A stretch of DNA of 64,000 nucleotides, taken from NCBI RefSeq assembly GCF_900312815.1, contig NZ_OMPE01000007.1, positions 434,001 to 498,000 of the forward strand. Direction: 5' to 3'. Of this stretch, positions 26,801 through 36,380 are shown one piece after another. A model generated the notes under the pieces. The model had not been told where the DNA came from and searched no databases. It worked only from the letters and a program-made list of their open reading frames with translations. Origin of the DNA: Aquimarina sp. AU474 (GTDB lineage Bacteria; Bacteroidota; Bacteroidia; Flavobacteriales; Flavobacteriaceae). Both the position numbers and the translations under genes were made by a program. Each line of letters begins with the position of its first letter. Within the stretch, counting starts at the first letter, position 1.

Positions 26801-28846
26801 ATGAAACCAGGGTCAATATATGTATACTGCTTCATAATATTTAATTTTTATATTGTCTCTGCTCAGCATATAAAAATTCGGGATACCTCCACTATCGAGA
26901 ATAAATTAAGATATAAGCTTTATAAATTATTAGATGAATCTAATTATAAAAAAGCTCTGGTAATCACTGACAGTATGGAAACATATGGCGCGAAAAATGG
27001 TGATAACCTTTTTATGGCTTATGCATATGATGCTAAAACAATGATTTACCGGTTTAGCCAGGATCTTCCCAAAGCAAAAGTATATGTCAAAAAAAGTATT
27101 CGCATTTATGAGGAGTATAAACGATATAATAGCCTAGTTGCCCTAAATGCACATCTTGCAAATATATTAAGAGCCGAAGGAAAATTAGATTCATGTCTAA
27201 TTGTACTCAATACTATATCTAGGGAATACATTACAGATACCATTTCAAAAACGAATCTAAGATATTTTTATAACGAAAAAGATATATCCCACAGTTTAGC
27301 AGGTCGAATCGATTCTTCCCTTCATTATACCTTTAAAAAAATTGCTCTATCAAACGAAAATGATCATTATGGCCTAGGCGTTTCTCACACTATATTAGCC
27401 AAAAATTTTTATACCGTAAATGATTTACCCAAAGCATTAATTTATATTAATAAATCCATAGATTATCTATCTAAGGAAGCATATTCTTATGACGTAGCCA
27501 TATGCAGAGCTCTTATACTAAAAGGAAAGATTTTATTGCATTTAAACAAGTATACAGAAGTAGCACAATGTGCTACTTCTGTTATTGCTCTTATTAAAAA
27601 CAAAAATCAACCTGAGTATATGGCCCAGGCTAATATTTTACTATCAAAACTTCATCGGAAAAGAAAACAATTCGAAAAAATTCCCTCAAGAGATTTCTTC
27701 GTTAAAAAACATAAAAATATATCCTTTGGTACCTTATTCGAATTCTATAACCTGAAATTAGAACAAGCAATTTACAGTTCATCTTGGACAGAAGCCGGTG
27801 AACTCATCAAAATATTGGATGCACTAACTCCAAAAATTAGTGGATTAAAATTAAAACAATCTTTTTATAAATTATCATCCATCTATTGGGCTGCTATTAA
27901 AGATTTTGAAAAAAGTTATCATTCACAAAATCAACATCTTCAAATAAAAGAAAAAATTAATACTAGACAACAAACCTACATGGCTTATGACTTGGATCAG
28001 AAATATCAGCTTGCTAAAAAGAATAAAGAAATAGCATTGCAAAATTTTAAAATTAAGGAGCAAGAAAATCAATTACTTCTAAAGAAAAAGCATCAAACGT
28101 ATTTAACAGTATCTATTTTATCGGCCATACTTGCATTCATTTCATTGCTTTTTATCTATCGACAACGTCAAAAAATAAAAGATAACGAAATATTAGCATT
28201 ACAACGTAGACAGGAAATCATAAGACTTGAATCGCTCATTTCGGGAGAAGAAAAAGAACGTAACAGACTTGCACAAGATCTTCATGATGGAATTAACGGG
28301 GATTTATCTGCTATTAAATACAAATTTACTTCTATAAAAGCTTCGAAATTGGATAAAAAAGAAAGAGTTATTCATAAAGAGGCTATAACTATGCTTGACA
28401 ATACAGTGGAGCAGGTACGAAGAATTTCGCATAACCTCGCTCCTTCGTCGTTGCAAAATTTTGATTTGGTAAAAACCATACAACAGTTTTGTAATAAAAT
28501 TAGTTTTTCAAACTCCCTGCAAGTTAGCTTTCAACATTTTGGAAATAAAATAGAATTAGACAAACAAAAAGAAAATGCTATTTACAGAATTGCTCAAGAA
28601 TTGATCAATAACGTTGTAAAACATGCCGAAGCATCAGAAGTATTAGTGCAAGTAAATCAATATAAAAATAAAGTTCATATTACTGTTGAAGATAATGGAA
28701 AGGGATTTGACTCCAATATCAAAAGTGACGGAATAGGATTGCAAAATATTAAATCCAGAGTACGTTTTTTGAATGCTGATCTGGATATTATTTCTGGAAA
28801 TCAGGGAACCTCATTTCATATCATCATCGACCTTAACAAAATCTAA
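26801..28846 (+). CDS. TPR-containing sensor histidine kinase (HisKA_3 type)
   Basis: The ATG at 26801 places a signal peptide (YVYCFIIFNFYIVSAQ) at the N-terminus; a TTG at 26747 would bury it. The 681-residue protein has a periplasmic TPR region (about 30-420), a membrane helix (YLTVSILSAILAFISLLFIY), a HisKA_3 dimerisation helix with the phospho-acceptor His in RNRLAQDLHDGINGD, and a HATPase_c domain with ELINNVVKHAEA, EDNGKGFD and DGIGLQNIKSRV. The partner regulator starts four bases downstream. The signal sensed is unknown. Confidence 0.93.
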   Translation: MKPGSIYVYCFIIFNFYIVSAQHIKIRDTSTIENKLRYKLYKLLDESNYKKALVITDSMETYGAKNGDNLFMAYAYDAKTMIYRFSQDLPKAKVYVKKSIRIYEEYKRYNSLVALNAHLANILRAEGKLDSCLIVLNTISREYITDTISKTNLRYFYNEKDISHSLAGRIDSSLHYTFKKIALSNENDHYGLGVSHTILAKNFYTVNDLPKALIYINKSIDYLSKEAYSYDVAICRALILKGKILLHLNKYTEVAQCATSVIALIKNKNQPEYMAQANILLSKLHRKRKQFEKIPSRDFFVKKHKNISFGTLFEFYNLKLEQAIYSSSWTEAGELIKILDALTPKISGLKLKQSFYKLSSIYWAAIKDFEKSYHSQNQHLQIKEKINTRQQTYMAYDLDQKYQLAKKNKEIALQNFKIKEQENQLLLKKKHQTYLTVSILSAILAFISLLFIYRQRQKIKDNEILALQRRQEIIRLESLISGEEKERNRLAQDLHDGINGDLSAIKYKFTSIKASKLDKKERVIHKEAITMLDNTVEQVRRISHNLAPSSLQNFDLVKTIQQFCNKISFSNSLQVSFQHFGNKIELDKQKENAIYRIAQELINNVVKHAEASEVLVQVNQYKNKVHITVEDNGKGFDSNIKSDGIGLQNIKSRVRFLNADLDIISGNQGTSFHIIIDLNKI

Positions 28847-28850
28847 AAAC

Positions 28851-29483
28851 ATGGTATCAGTTTCTATATTAGATGATCACACCATGGTGCTGAAAGGGCT
28901 TGAAACCATGCTAGAAGATTCTGAAATAATTGAAGTAATCGGCACCTATCACCTGGGGCAAGAATTATTGAACGATTTAGCAAACACTACTCCAGATGTG
29001 CTATTATTAGATATTAATTTACCTGATGGTAATGGGATAGAGCTATGTAAAGTAATAACCAAATCTTATCCAATTATTTCAATAATTGGTTTATCAAATT
29101 ATAGTGATACCGGTTTTGTTAAAAACATGATACGTAATGGGGCGAAAGGATATTTATTAAAGAACACTTCAAAAGATGAATTAGAACATGCTATACAAAT
29201 GGTATATCGTGGAGAAACTTACCTTCCCACCGTTTTAAAAAATAAATTACTGAATGAAAGTATCGGGATTTCATCTTCATCTTTTATCCCCAAGATCACT
29301 AGACGAGAAAAAGAGGTACTTCAATTAATTGCAAAAGAGCATACTACCGAAGAAATTGCAAAACTATTATTCGTTGCCGCAAAAACCGTAGAAGCACATC
29401 GCAGTAATCTTATTCAGAAGTTGGAGGTACGCAACACAGCAGGTCTGATTCGCGTTGCTTTTGAAAAAGGTCTTTTGGTATAA
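28851..29483 (+). CDS. NarL/LuxR-family response regulator
   Basis: The ATG at 28851 gives 210 residues (MVSVSILDDHTMVLKGLE), four bases after the kinase stop. The receiver has the DD pair near the N-terminus and phospho-Asp in DVLLLDINLPDGNG. The C-terminal GerE HTH reads ITRREKEVLQLIAKEHTTEE then KTVEAHRSNLIQKLEVRN. It is the cognate partner of the upstream kinase. An upstream in-frame ATG at 28773 lies inside the kinase gene and is rejected. Confidence 0.94.
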   Translation: MVSVSILDDHTMVLKGLETMLEDSEIIEVIGTYHLGQELLNDLANTTPDVLLLDINLPDGNGIELCKVITKSYPIISIIGLSNYSDTGFVKNMIRNGAKGYLLKNTSKDELEHAIQMVYRGETYLPTVLKNKLLNESIGISSSSFIPKITRREKEVLQLIAKEHTTEEIAKLLFVAAKTVEAHRSNLIQKLEVRNTAGLIRVAFEKGLLV

Positions 29484-29507
29484 TTTCGGTATAGTAATAT
29501 ATTAAGA

Positions 29508-29538
29508 AAAGCCTGTTCCCAATTTGGTAACAGGCTTT
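29508..29538. terminator. Intrinsic terminator
   Basis: AAAGCCTGTT (29508-29517) pairs perfectly with AACAGGCTTT (29529-29538) between convergent genes. Confidence 0.85.
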
Positions 29539-29560
29539 AATATATAATTGAGAATACTGT

Positions 29561-32500
29561 TTATTTCACTATTTTGATTACTTCAGAAATATTACCTGAA
29601 CTTACTTTGATCATATAAATCCCTTTTGGTAATGAAGAAGTATTTAAGGTAATCGAATTTGAACGTAGTTCTCCTTTTGGAGTTACGTTTGCTTTCTCCC
29701 CTCTTAGGTTATACATTACTACTTGCACTGGGTTCTTATTTGCATCACCATGAACAGTTATTGTTAGAATTTCATTAAATGGATTTGGTGCAACATTTAC
29801 CAAATCTGTTCTTTGTTTAATAGCAGACGTACTTGGTCGAGCTCCCGATCCAGGGCATTCACTTGGGCAAATATCAAACCATTCATTATCATACCAACCT
29901 TCTGTAGTTCTAAATACATCACTAGTTTGCGAAACCCCACTATCATTAAATACAATTCCTACTTCTACCGATTGATCAATTGTAGCCGAGAACCAAGGTG
30001 ATCCAACAATTGCTTTCATTGCTACCCCAGGCCAAGCTGGAGCACCAGGAATTGCCGCATTTGCATTTTTATCATAGAGATATATAAAAGCTGTATTCCA
30101 TGATACTGGTTTCTTAAAATACACATTAAACGAAGTATCTACAATATCACCAGGGCAATCACTAGGACAAGTATCTGTCCATTGATTATCATACCATCCT
30201 TCGGTTGTTCTAAATAAATCATCGGTTTGCGTTCCTCCATTATCACTAAACACTATTCCTACATCGACTGTTTGATCAATAGTATAACTATACCACGGTG
30301 TATCTTTAACTAGTTGCATGGGAGCACCCGGCCAGGCAGGGAATCCAGGGATTGCAGCGTTTGTATTTTTATCATATACATATACGAACGCACTACTCCA
30401 ATCATTTGGCTTTTTGAAATAGACCTCAAAAGGTGTGCTCACCACATCACCAGGACATTCGTTAGGACAAGTATCGAACCATGCATTATCGTACCAACCT
30501 TCTCCTACTCTAGTCAAATCATCACTTTGTGCACCGCCATTATCGTTAAATACGATACCTACTTGCACATTTTGATCTACAGTATACTTATACCAGGGTG
30601 AAGTAGCTTCTTGTGTCATTTCTATCCCAGGCCAAGCAGGAAATCCAGGTAACGCTGCACCAGTATTATTATCGAATATATACACGTAAGCAGATGACCA
30701 ATCTGCTGGTTTTTTAAAATGTATATCAAAAGCCGATACATCCCCGATTATATAATTTCGAGTTAATACTAAAGATTCATTTCCTTCAGAATCTATGGCA
30801 ATTGCTTTTACCATTGTTGTTTCATTTATTTCGAAAGGAATAGTATATGTTTGACTTGAAGCTGATGGTGTTGTGCCATCTGTAGTGAAATGAATATTTG
30901 TCGTTGCTCCTGAGGCTGTAGATGATGCTATCATTTCTACATTTATCGGACTTGTATACGTACCTGAAGCTGGATCAATTGATAAACTTACAGAATCCGA
31001 TGTATCCAAAGGTTCTCCTACTAACAAAAGGCCAAATGTAGTCCCGAAGGTAACTGTCCCATTAGAAACAGTTGCTGTTAGATCAGAAAAATAATCTTTC
31101 AATACTGTACCATCAGGCCATAATCCAAATACATTAAGTGCTCCCACAAAATCACCGTCTTGTCCTTGAAAAACTAATGTTTTGTCACTTTCATTATTTC
31201 GATTGTATTCTCTTTTAAAAATATATGGCGAATCACTTAACTTTTGATGAGATCCTGCTCCTACAGAAATATGCTGTCTTCTAAATGTTCCTATCTTTCT
31301 CCAATGAAACAACATTCCTTCATCTATAGAATCCCAATTCATATCACCTCGATACCCAGCATCTACATAGGTTTGTGCATCAAAAAATTGTCTTCCAGAC
31401 TCATCTCCATAATAAATTTGAACCCCACCAGGAGAAAGTAACAAAGTAGTACCCCCATAAAACATATTTCCTGTATAGAACTCACTAAAATCATGAGATC
31501 GAAGGTAACTTACCATATTATACTCTCCAGGCGTACCAAAGCCTCCGTCATTATTATTAAGCTTTGCGGCAAAAGAACTAAATATCTCTTCTTGACCTAA
31601 ATCTGTATAGGCTTCTTTTGGAGAACGAAAGTTGATCATACTATTAAATTTACCAACAGTAAAATCATCGGGTAATTGGTCACCAACATTACCAATAATA
31701 TTTACACCAGAGTGCTCTCCTGTCATATAAAAATCAAGGTCATCTAATTTTTTATCCGAGTTATTCTGCTTCCACTCTTTTAAGGCTAAAACAGCTTCAT
31801 CTTTAAGCTCTGCCCATGCATCAACTCCTACATGTCTTTCGGTATCTACTCTAAATCCATCTATACCATATTCTCTAACCCAATCTGTCAACCATTTAAT
31901 AAGAAAATATCTTGGTGCTCTTGGTTTTCCTGTTCTCGCAAAATAAGCATCTAGTTCGTCAAGTTCTTGTTGTTTTCTACCTTCGGTTTCCCATTTATCC
32001 AATAACCACTGCGGTAGCGCTACATTATTAAATGATTCTGTTCTTATATCTGGTAATCCAAAAAGCGGAGTCGTTAAATCATCACAAGGTAGTTCTCCGT
32101 TGTCAGTACCACATTGAAGCCTAATCCAATCGCTTGGGTAATCATCATCTACGAATTCTAATTGTCCATTAACTTCTTTAAAAGTTCTATAACCAGAATG
32201 ATTCATTACAATATCTATCAGCACTCTAATTCCATGATTATGTGCCTCATCAATGAATTCTTCAAACTGAGCCGCCGAAGTAAAGTTTGGATCAAAAGCT
32301 GTCCAATCATTTGTATGATAACCATGATACGGGTAATCTCTAAAAGCAGGATCATCTGCAGGAGGGTTATTAAACCCATGTCTATTTTCAACTACAGGTG
32401 TCACCCAAATTGCACTTACACCTAGTTCATCAAAATATCCTTCACGAATTTTCTCTGTAACCCCGGCAATATCCCCCCCATGAAAATCGATTTCATTGTT

Positions 32501-32689
32501 TCTACTATTTTGTTGGCGATCAAAATTAACATCATTCGTTTCATCTCCATTATTAAAACGATCTGTAATAAGAAAGTAAATGGTAACATTATCCCAAGAA
32601 AAAGGTAATTCTCTTAGTGATTGTCCTGTACTAACATTTGGAAGCAATACACTTAAAAGCAATCCAAAATAGAGTAAGCGTTTTTTCAT
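29561..32689 (-). CDS. Secreted GH13 alpha-amylase with three tandem starch-binding modules and T9SS signal
   Basis: A 1042-residue protein with signal peptide (LLLSVLLPNVSTGQ). The GH13 barrel shows RVLIDIVMNHSG, the nucleophile Asp in DGFRVDTERHVG, the acid Glu in FYMTGEHSG and SYLRSHD. A chitobiase-like/FN3-like domain (FTTDGTTPSASSQTYT) follows. Then come three nearly identical modules of about 85 residues, each starting F..YFKKP..W and containing PGFPAWPG and EGWYDN, like CBM26 starch-binding modules. The C-terminus is a T9SS type A sorting domain (NPFNEILTI, then LPKGIYMIKVS). It degrades starch outside the cell. Confidence 0.93.
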   Translation of the reverse strand: MKKRLLYFGLLLSVLLPNVSTGQSLRELPFSWDNVTIYFLITDRFNNGDETNDVNFDRQQNSRNNEIDFHGGDIAGVTEKIREGYFDELGVSAIWVTPVVENRHGFNNPPADDPAFRDYPYHGYHTNDWTAFDPNFTSAAQFEEFIDEAHNHGIRVLIDIVMNHSGYRTFKEVNGQLEFVDDDYPSDWIRLQCGTDNGELPCDDLTTPLFGLPDIRTESFNNVALPQWLLDKWETEGRKQQELDELDAYFARTGKPRAPRYFLIKWLTDWVREYGIDGFRVDTERHVGVDAWAELKDEAVLALKEWKQNNSDKKLDDLDFYMTGEHSGVNIIGNVGDQLPDDFTVGKFNSMINFRSPKEAYTDLGQEEIFSSFAAKLNNNDGGFGTPGEYNMVSYLRSHDFSEFYTGNMFYGGTTLLLSPGGVQIYYGDESGRQFFDAQTYVDAGYRGDMNWDSIDEGMLFHWRKIGTFRRQHISVGAGSHQKLSDSPYIFKREYNRNNESDKTLVFQGQDGDFVGALNVFGLWPDGTVLKDYFSDLTATVSNGTVTFGTTFGLLLVGEPLDTSDSVSLSIDPASGTYTSPINVEMIASSTASGATTNIHFTTDGTTPSASSQTYTIPFEINETTMVKAIAIDSEGNESLVLTRNYIIGDVSAFDIHFKKPADWSSAYVYIFDNNTGAALPGFPAWPGIEMTQEATSPWYKYTVDQNVQVGIVFNDNGGAQSDDLTRVGEGWYDNAWFDTCPNECPGDVVSTPFEVYFKKPNDWSSAFVYVYDKNTNAAIPGFPAWPGAPMQLVKDTPWYSYTIDQTVDVGIVFSDNGGTQTDDLFRTTEGWYDNQWTDTCPSDCPGDIVDTSFNVYFKKPVSWNTAFIYLYDKNANAAIPGAPAWPGVAMKAIVGSPWFSATIDQSVEVGIVFNDSGVSQTSDVFRTTEGWYDNEWFDICPSECPGSGARPSTSAIKQRTDLVNVAPNPFNEILTITVHGDANKNPVQVVMYNLRGEKANVTPKGELRSNSITLNTSSLPKGIYMIKVSSGNISEVIKIVK
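29840..30740 (-). repeat. Three tandem approximately 260-bp repeats encoding the starch-binding modules
   Basis: Three in-frame copies in the amylase gene share the protein cores PGFPAWPG or PGAPAWPG and EGWYDN, each closing with a Cys-Pro-x-x-Cys-Pro-G linker. They look like recent duplications. Confidence 0.85.
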
Positions 32690-33162
32690 AATTAGTTTTT
32701 GGTTTGTGTGTTAATAATTAAATCATCTGGGAATCAATTATTAATCAACCCCTCAAACGTTGTAATAAATATTTCTAAAAAAAAATCGGTTTTGATAACT
32801 TTAGAAGTCTCATTTTTTCTCGCAAACGTTTGAGTGTTGATATTTTGTTTTTTTTGCGTTAAAAAATTGAATACTACCTATATAAACCGTGGATATTTTA
32901 TTGATTCCTAAGTTTATTTAGATTTAAAAACATATATAAATAATTCAGTTTTTTTAAAATCAAAATCATAAAACAAATAGAAATGATCATTGTTATTTTT
33001 TGATATTACATTCCAGATGATCACTTACCGAAAGGAAGAATTGATAACACTTAGGGCAAAAACTACATTTTTATGCAAAAGAATCTCCTCTACTTTTGTT
33101 GTATCAAATTATCATAAATAGATAATTGACAATAATATAGTTAACCTTAAAACATTATCAAC
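32690..33162. promoter_or_regulatory. 473-bp regulatory region with two CAAACGTTTG-type sites
   Basis: CAAACGTTG (32754-32762) and the perfect palindrome CAAACGTTTG (32823-32832) share CTCAAACGTT when one is inverted. Central-CG palindromes are typical LacI/CcpA-family operators, and this lies before an amylase gene. On the plus strand a perfect -7 box TACTTTTG (33091-33098) precedes the gene at 33163. Confidence 0.5.
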
Positions 33163-33519
33163 ATGGAAAATACAATTGAAAAAAATCTAAAACACATTCA
33201 CGAATTATTAGCAAAGGGAGAATTTATAGAAGCTATGGATACTTATTTACATGATGATGTAGAATTAAAAGAAGCTAATGATACTCCTAAAAAAGGAAAA
33301 GCTTTTAATCTTAAGTTCGAACAAGATTTTATTGATAATCAACTTGCAGAATTCGTTAAATACGAAGTAAATAATTATGCGGTAAACGGGAATCACTCTT
33401 TTTATGATGCGGTTATGGAACTAAAACTAAAAGATGGAAGTACAATGCTTTCTGAGCAGACTGTGGTTACCGAGTGGAAAGATGAAAAAATTTATAGAGA
33501 ACGTTATTATCACGCCTAA
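33163..33519 (+). CDS. SnoaL/NTF2-like cytoplasmic protein
   Basis: A 118-residue soluble protein with no signal peptide. The fold is NTF2-like: an opening helix (KNLKHIHELLAKGEFIEAMD), DVELKEANDTPKKGKAF, and final strands VVTEWKDEKIYRERYYH. These small proteins act as isomerases, cyclases or ligand-binding proteins. The substrate is unknown. It is monocistronic with a clear -7 promoter box and a terminator. Confidence 0.85.
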   Translation: MENTIEKNLKHIHELLAKGEFIEAMDTYLHDDVELKEANDTPKKGKAFNLKFEQDFIDNQLAEFVKYEVNNYAVNGNHSFYDAVMELKLKDGSTMLSEQTVVTEWKDEKIYRERYYHA

Positions 33520-33550
33520 GAAATGCTTTAAGCATTCTCTAAAATCATAA

Positions 33551-33580
33551 AAACCAATTACAAAAGTAATTGGTTTTTTT
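33551..33580 (+). terminator. Intrinsic terminator
   Basis: AAACCAATTAC (33551-33561) pairs perfectly with GTAATTGGTTT (33566-33576) and is followed by T residues. Confidence 0.9.
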
Positions 33581-33666
33581 GGTTAACAACTAAGAAACCT
33601 CAATCCTTAGATCTAACCGTGCTAAATTAAAAAAAGTGAAGTAAATTAAAACATGATACTTTGTTT

Positions 33667-33954
33667 TTACCAAATAGTATAAGGCACGGTTATCGTCCAT
33701 AACTCAGTAACCTTTTTGATCGTATCTTTTACTTTTCCAGTTATATTTTCTTTATGAATATCTTCTATTAAAAATATATCCAAAATGGCATCATAATAGT
33801 GTTCAGTAAGCTCGTGTTCAAATTGATTTTCTGGTTTTATATCAAGAATTTCTGTTTCGGTTTGTGCTATACCAAAATTTTCTTTAAATATTTGAAGCAC
33901 ATTTTTCTTAACAATACGTTCCTTTTCTACAGTATTCATAAAGAATGATTTCAT
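33667..33954 (-). CDS. Small protein of unknown function
   Basis: A 95-residue soluble protein; an internal ATG at codon 6 is an alternative start. It is acidic and helical (KKNVLQIFKENFGIAQTETE and ILDIFLIEDIHKENITGKV), in a pattern slightly like small carrier or immunity proteins, but I cannot assign a family. It lies 31 bases downstream of the exported-protein gene on the same strand, so the two probably share a transcript. Confidence 0.55.
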   Translation of the reverse strand: MKSFFMNTVEKERIVKKNVLQIFKENFGIAQTETEILDIKPENQFEHELTEHYYDAILDIFLIEDIHKENITGKVKDTIKKVTELWTITVPYTIW

Positions 33955-33985
33955 AATTAGAGCTTAGTCCTTTTTATCGGAGTAG

Positions 33986-34333
33986 TTAATTTTTAACTAT
34001 GATATTTTCTTTTTTATCAATATCCATTAAAATCAATCTTTTCTTTACCTGAGAAACCTCTTTTCGATCTCCTACAATTTCAATTTTATCTTCTTCATAA
34101 GTAATCGTAAAATGAGCTCCTATATACTCCTTAGCAGTTAAGTCATATTTAGAAAGTACTTTTTTCGTAAGAATAGAAAACTCAAGTACTTTTCCATTTT
34201 TGGCATCAGTAAAATAAATTGCCTTATCAGATTGTCCATTATACGTAGCAACGGTTTCAATAATAGTCAAATCGGGCACACTAGTAAAACTTGTCATTAC
34301 CACGGCTATCAAAATCAAAATTACCTTTTTCAT
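33986..34333 (-). CDS. Small exported protein of unknown function
   Basis: A 115-residue protein with signal peptide MKKVILILIAVVMTSFTSV. The mature part is beta-rich (ETVATYNGQSDKAIYFTDAK, FTITYEEDKIEIVGD) and Lys-rich at the end. No family is recognised. It is probably periplasmic and cotranscribed with the 95-residue protein. Confidence 0.65.
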   Translation of the reverse strand: MKKVILILIAVVMTSFTSVPDLTIIETVATYNGQSDKAIYFTDAKNGKVLEFSILTKKVLSKYDLTAKEYIGAHFTITYEEDKIEIVGDRKEVSQVKKRLILMDIDKKENIIVKN

Positions 34334-34776
34334 TGTGTGAATTATTTATCGTTTTATTTTTTAGACACAGGATTTTACAAAAAGTCACTTCTTATATACT
34401 TATTTATCTCAGAAAAACATGTTTTGTTAAAAACAATGAATTAAAACATTGAAAATTAGAAAGTTTGGTATTTCATCGATTAACTATGAATCTAAGCCAA
34501 AAAAGCCTAATTAATTTGATCAAAAAAATTGAATTCTTGTAGATGTTTGACAACTTCGAATGAGTAAAAGATAAGTTTTGATTCATCAAAAGTTTTCGAA
34601 AAACTACTGATCGTAGTTCATAAGAAAATAAGCATTGTTTATTACGATACTTCGCAAATAATCTAACTCATTGTTTTTAAATCAAAAAAAACGGTTAGAA
34701 CAAAAAACATTCTTAATAAGTGACTTATTTGTAATACTGGTGTCTCAATTATTGTACAACCATCTAACAACAAACC
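34334..34776. other. 443-bp intergenic region
   Basis: This separates a minus-strand exported-protein gene from an ECF sigma gene. It is AT-rich with no credible ORF. Near its end CTTATTTG (34733-34740 region) is one base from a -7 box. Confidence 0.4.
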
Positions 34777-35358
34777 TTGGAGACTGACAATACATTCCGT
34801 AATCTAACCGATGAGGAACTTGTTGCACAAATTGTAAAAACGAAAAACTCGCTTCTATTCGAGATTTTATACGATCGATATAGCGGCCTGGTTTACAATA
34901 AGTGCTATGGTTTTGTCAAGACTGTAGATGAAACAAAAGATTTAACACAAGATATCTTTTTAAAACTATATGTAAAACTACCAAGCTTTAAAGGAACTTC
35001 TAAATTTTCGACCTGGTTATATGCGTTTACTTATAATTTGTGTGTCAATCATATTAATCGTAATACTGCAAAAAAAATAGAAAAAGAGAGTGTTCCTTTA
35101 CATGAAGATAATCACTTAATGATAGAAACGGATGATTACAGTTTATTTCAATTAAAAGTAGATAAACTTCAAAAAGCATTAGAAATGGTATCGTCTGAAG
35201 ATAAAATGATATTGCTATTAAAATATCAGGATGATCTATCTATCAAAGATTTATCGATCGTGTTAGAAATCGGAGAAAGCGCTGTAAAAATGCGTCTAAA
35301 AAGAGCAAAAGCAAGAATAATAGAAATATATAATGAAAAACTAAATGCTTATGGATAA
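34777..35358 (+). CDS. ECF RNA polymerase sigma factor (TTG start)
   Basis: A 193-residue ECF sigma factor. The frame has a TAA at 34765 and no ATG before region 2, so the TTG at 34777 is the only reasonable start (LTDEELVAQIVKTKNSLLF). Region 2 contains ILYDRYSGLVYNKCYGFV and DLTQDIFLKLYVKLPSF, and region 4 contains LLLKYQDDLSIKDLSIVLEI and ESAVKMRLKRAKARI. Instead of an anti-sigma gene, a 60-codon ORF overlaps its end. The rare start codon may keep expression low. Confidence 0.9.
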   Translation: METDNTFRNLTDEELVAQIVKTKNSLLFEILYDRYSGLVYNKCYGFVKTVDETKDLTQDIFLKLYVKLPSFKGTSKFSTWLYAFTYNLCVNHINRNTAKKIEKESVPLHEDNHLMIETDDYSLFQLKVDKLQKALEMVSSEDKMILLLKYQDDLSIKDLSIVLEIGESAVKMRLKRAKARIIEIYNEKLNAYG

Positions 35359-35527
35359 TCCATTCAAAAAACTGGGACATCCCCCACAACCTGTTCCTAA
35401 AGAATTAAAGAAAAAAGTAATGGAAGATGTAGCTGCATTTCAGTTTTTTATGGAATTGGCTGGTTTATTCTCGATAAACTATGCCAAAGCGACTGAAAGC
35501 TTCTTTAAAAGAAGGAATCGAGATTAA
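35345..35527 (+). CDS. 60-residue sigma-linked small protein
   Basis: It overlaps the sigma gene by 14 bases; a second ATG at 35351 overlaps by 8. The protein is basic, with a Pro-rich start (KKLGHPPQPVPKELKKKV), a short hydrophobic stretch (FQFFMELAGLFSI) and a charged tail. Position and overlap suggest a translationally coupled partner of the sigma factor, perhaps a minimal regulator. I do not recognise a family. Confidence 0.6.
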   Translation: MLMDNPFKKLGHPPQPVPKELKKKVMEDVAAFQFFMELAGLFSINYAKATESFFKRRNRD

Positions 35528-35552
35528 AACTAAATAACATACAAATATCATC

Positions 35553-36380
35553 ATGGAAACAATTACCAACTGGAAGCAATTGACTTTTAATTCATTAAAC
35601 GAAATGTTTAAAAATGTAATGGAAACCGTGCCTAATTTACTAGGTGCAATTTTCATTCTTTTAATAGGATGGTTAGTTACTAAGATTGTAGTATTTATCG
35701 TAAAAAGAATCCTGAAATTTGCCAAAATAGATAAACTCACAGAAGTAATTAATGAAAAAGATCTCTTTGGGAAAACAGATATAAAATTCAATATTACTAA
35801 AGTAATTACGGGGTTTATTAAATGGGTGATGTTCTTGGTATTCTTAATTGTGGCATCTGATATTATGAACTGGCAAATTGTATCTGTAGAAATCGGAAAT
35901 TTGTTACGTTATCTACCTAAACTTTTTAGTGCTATTGCCTTATTTATGATTGGACTTTATGTAGCCAACTTTGTAAAAAAGTCAATCCATGGAGTATTTA
36001 AATCTTTTAACCTTAGCGGCTCTAAAGCTATTGGCAATATCGTATTTTATGCCATAACGATTATCATAACGGTAACCGCCTTAAATCAAGCTGGCATAGA
36101 CACTAGTATTATCACCAACAACTTGACCATTATTCTTGGAGCATTTTTAATTGCATTTGCAATAGGTTTTGGACTTGGATCTAAAGAGATAATTGGTGAT
36201 TTATTACGAACTTTTTATATGAGAAAAAGTTATGAAATAGGTCAAAAAATAAAGTATAACAATATTTACGGTACTATAGAATCCATAGATCACATAACGC
36301 TTATAGTTAAAACCGAAAAAGGAAAAGTAGTATTACCCATTAAGGAAATAGTAGAAAATCAAATAGAAATAGAAGATTAA
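35553..36380 (+). CDS. Small-conductance mechanosensitive channel (MscS-like)
   Basis: A 275-residue membrane protein. Several helices (LLGAIFILLIGWLVTKIVVF and LFSAIALFMIGLYVANFVKK, the conserved TM_helix type) are followed by the pore helix and MscS beta domain: FAIGFGLGSKEIIGDLLRTF, YEIGQKIKYNNIYGTIESID and TLIVKTEKGKVVLPIKEI. It releases osmolytes on hypo-osmotic shock. It is the last ordinary gene before the accessory region. Confidence 0.9.
   Translation: METITNWKQLTFNSLNEMFKNVMETVPNLLGAIFILLIGWLVTKIVVFIVKRILKFAKIDKLTEVINEKDLFGKTDIKFNITKVITGFIKWVMFLVFLIVASDIMNWQIVSVEIGNLLRYLPKLFSAIALFMIGLYVANFVKKSIHGVFKSFNLSGSKAIGNIVFYAITIIITVTALNQAGIDTSIITNNLTIILGAFLIAFAIGFGLGSKEIIGDLLRTFYMRKSYEIGQKIKYNNIYGTIESIDHITLIVKTEKGKVVLPIKEIVENQIEIED

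Noticed and set aside
28773..28850. ATG start for the response regulator inside the kinase gene
   Set aside because: The receiver begins at the ATG at 28851; the extra residues are the kinase sequence in another frame.
29813..30601. Plus-strand ORFs across the amylase repeats
   Set aside because: They are repeated only because the starch-binding repeats are; no independent signal.
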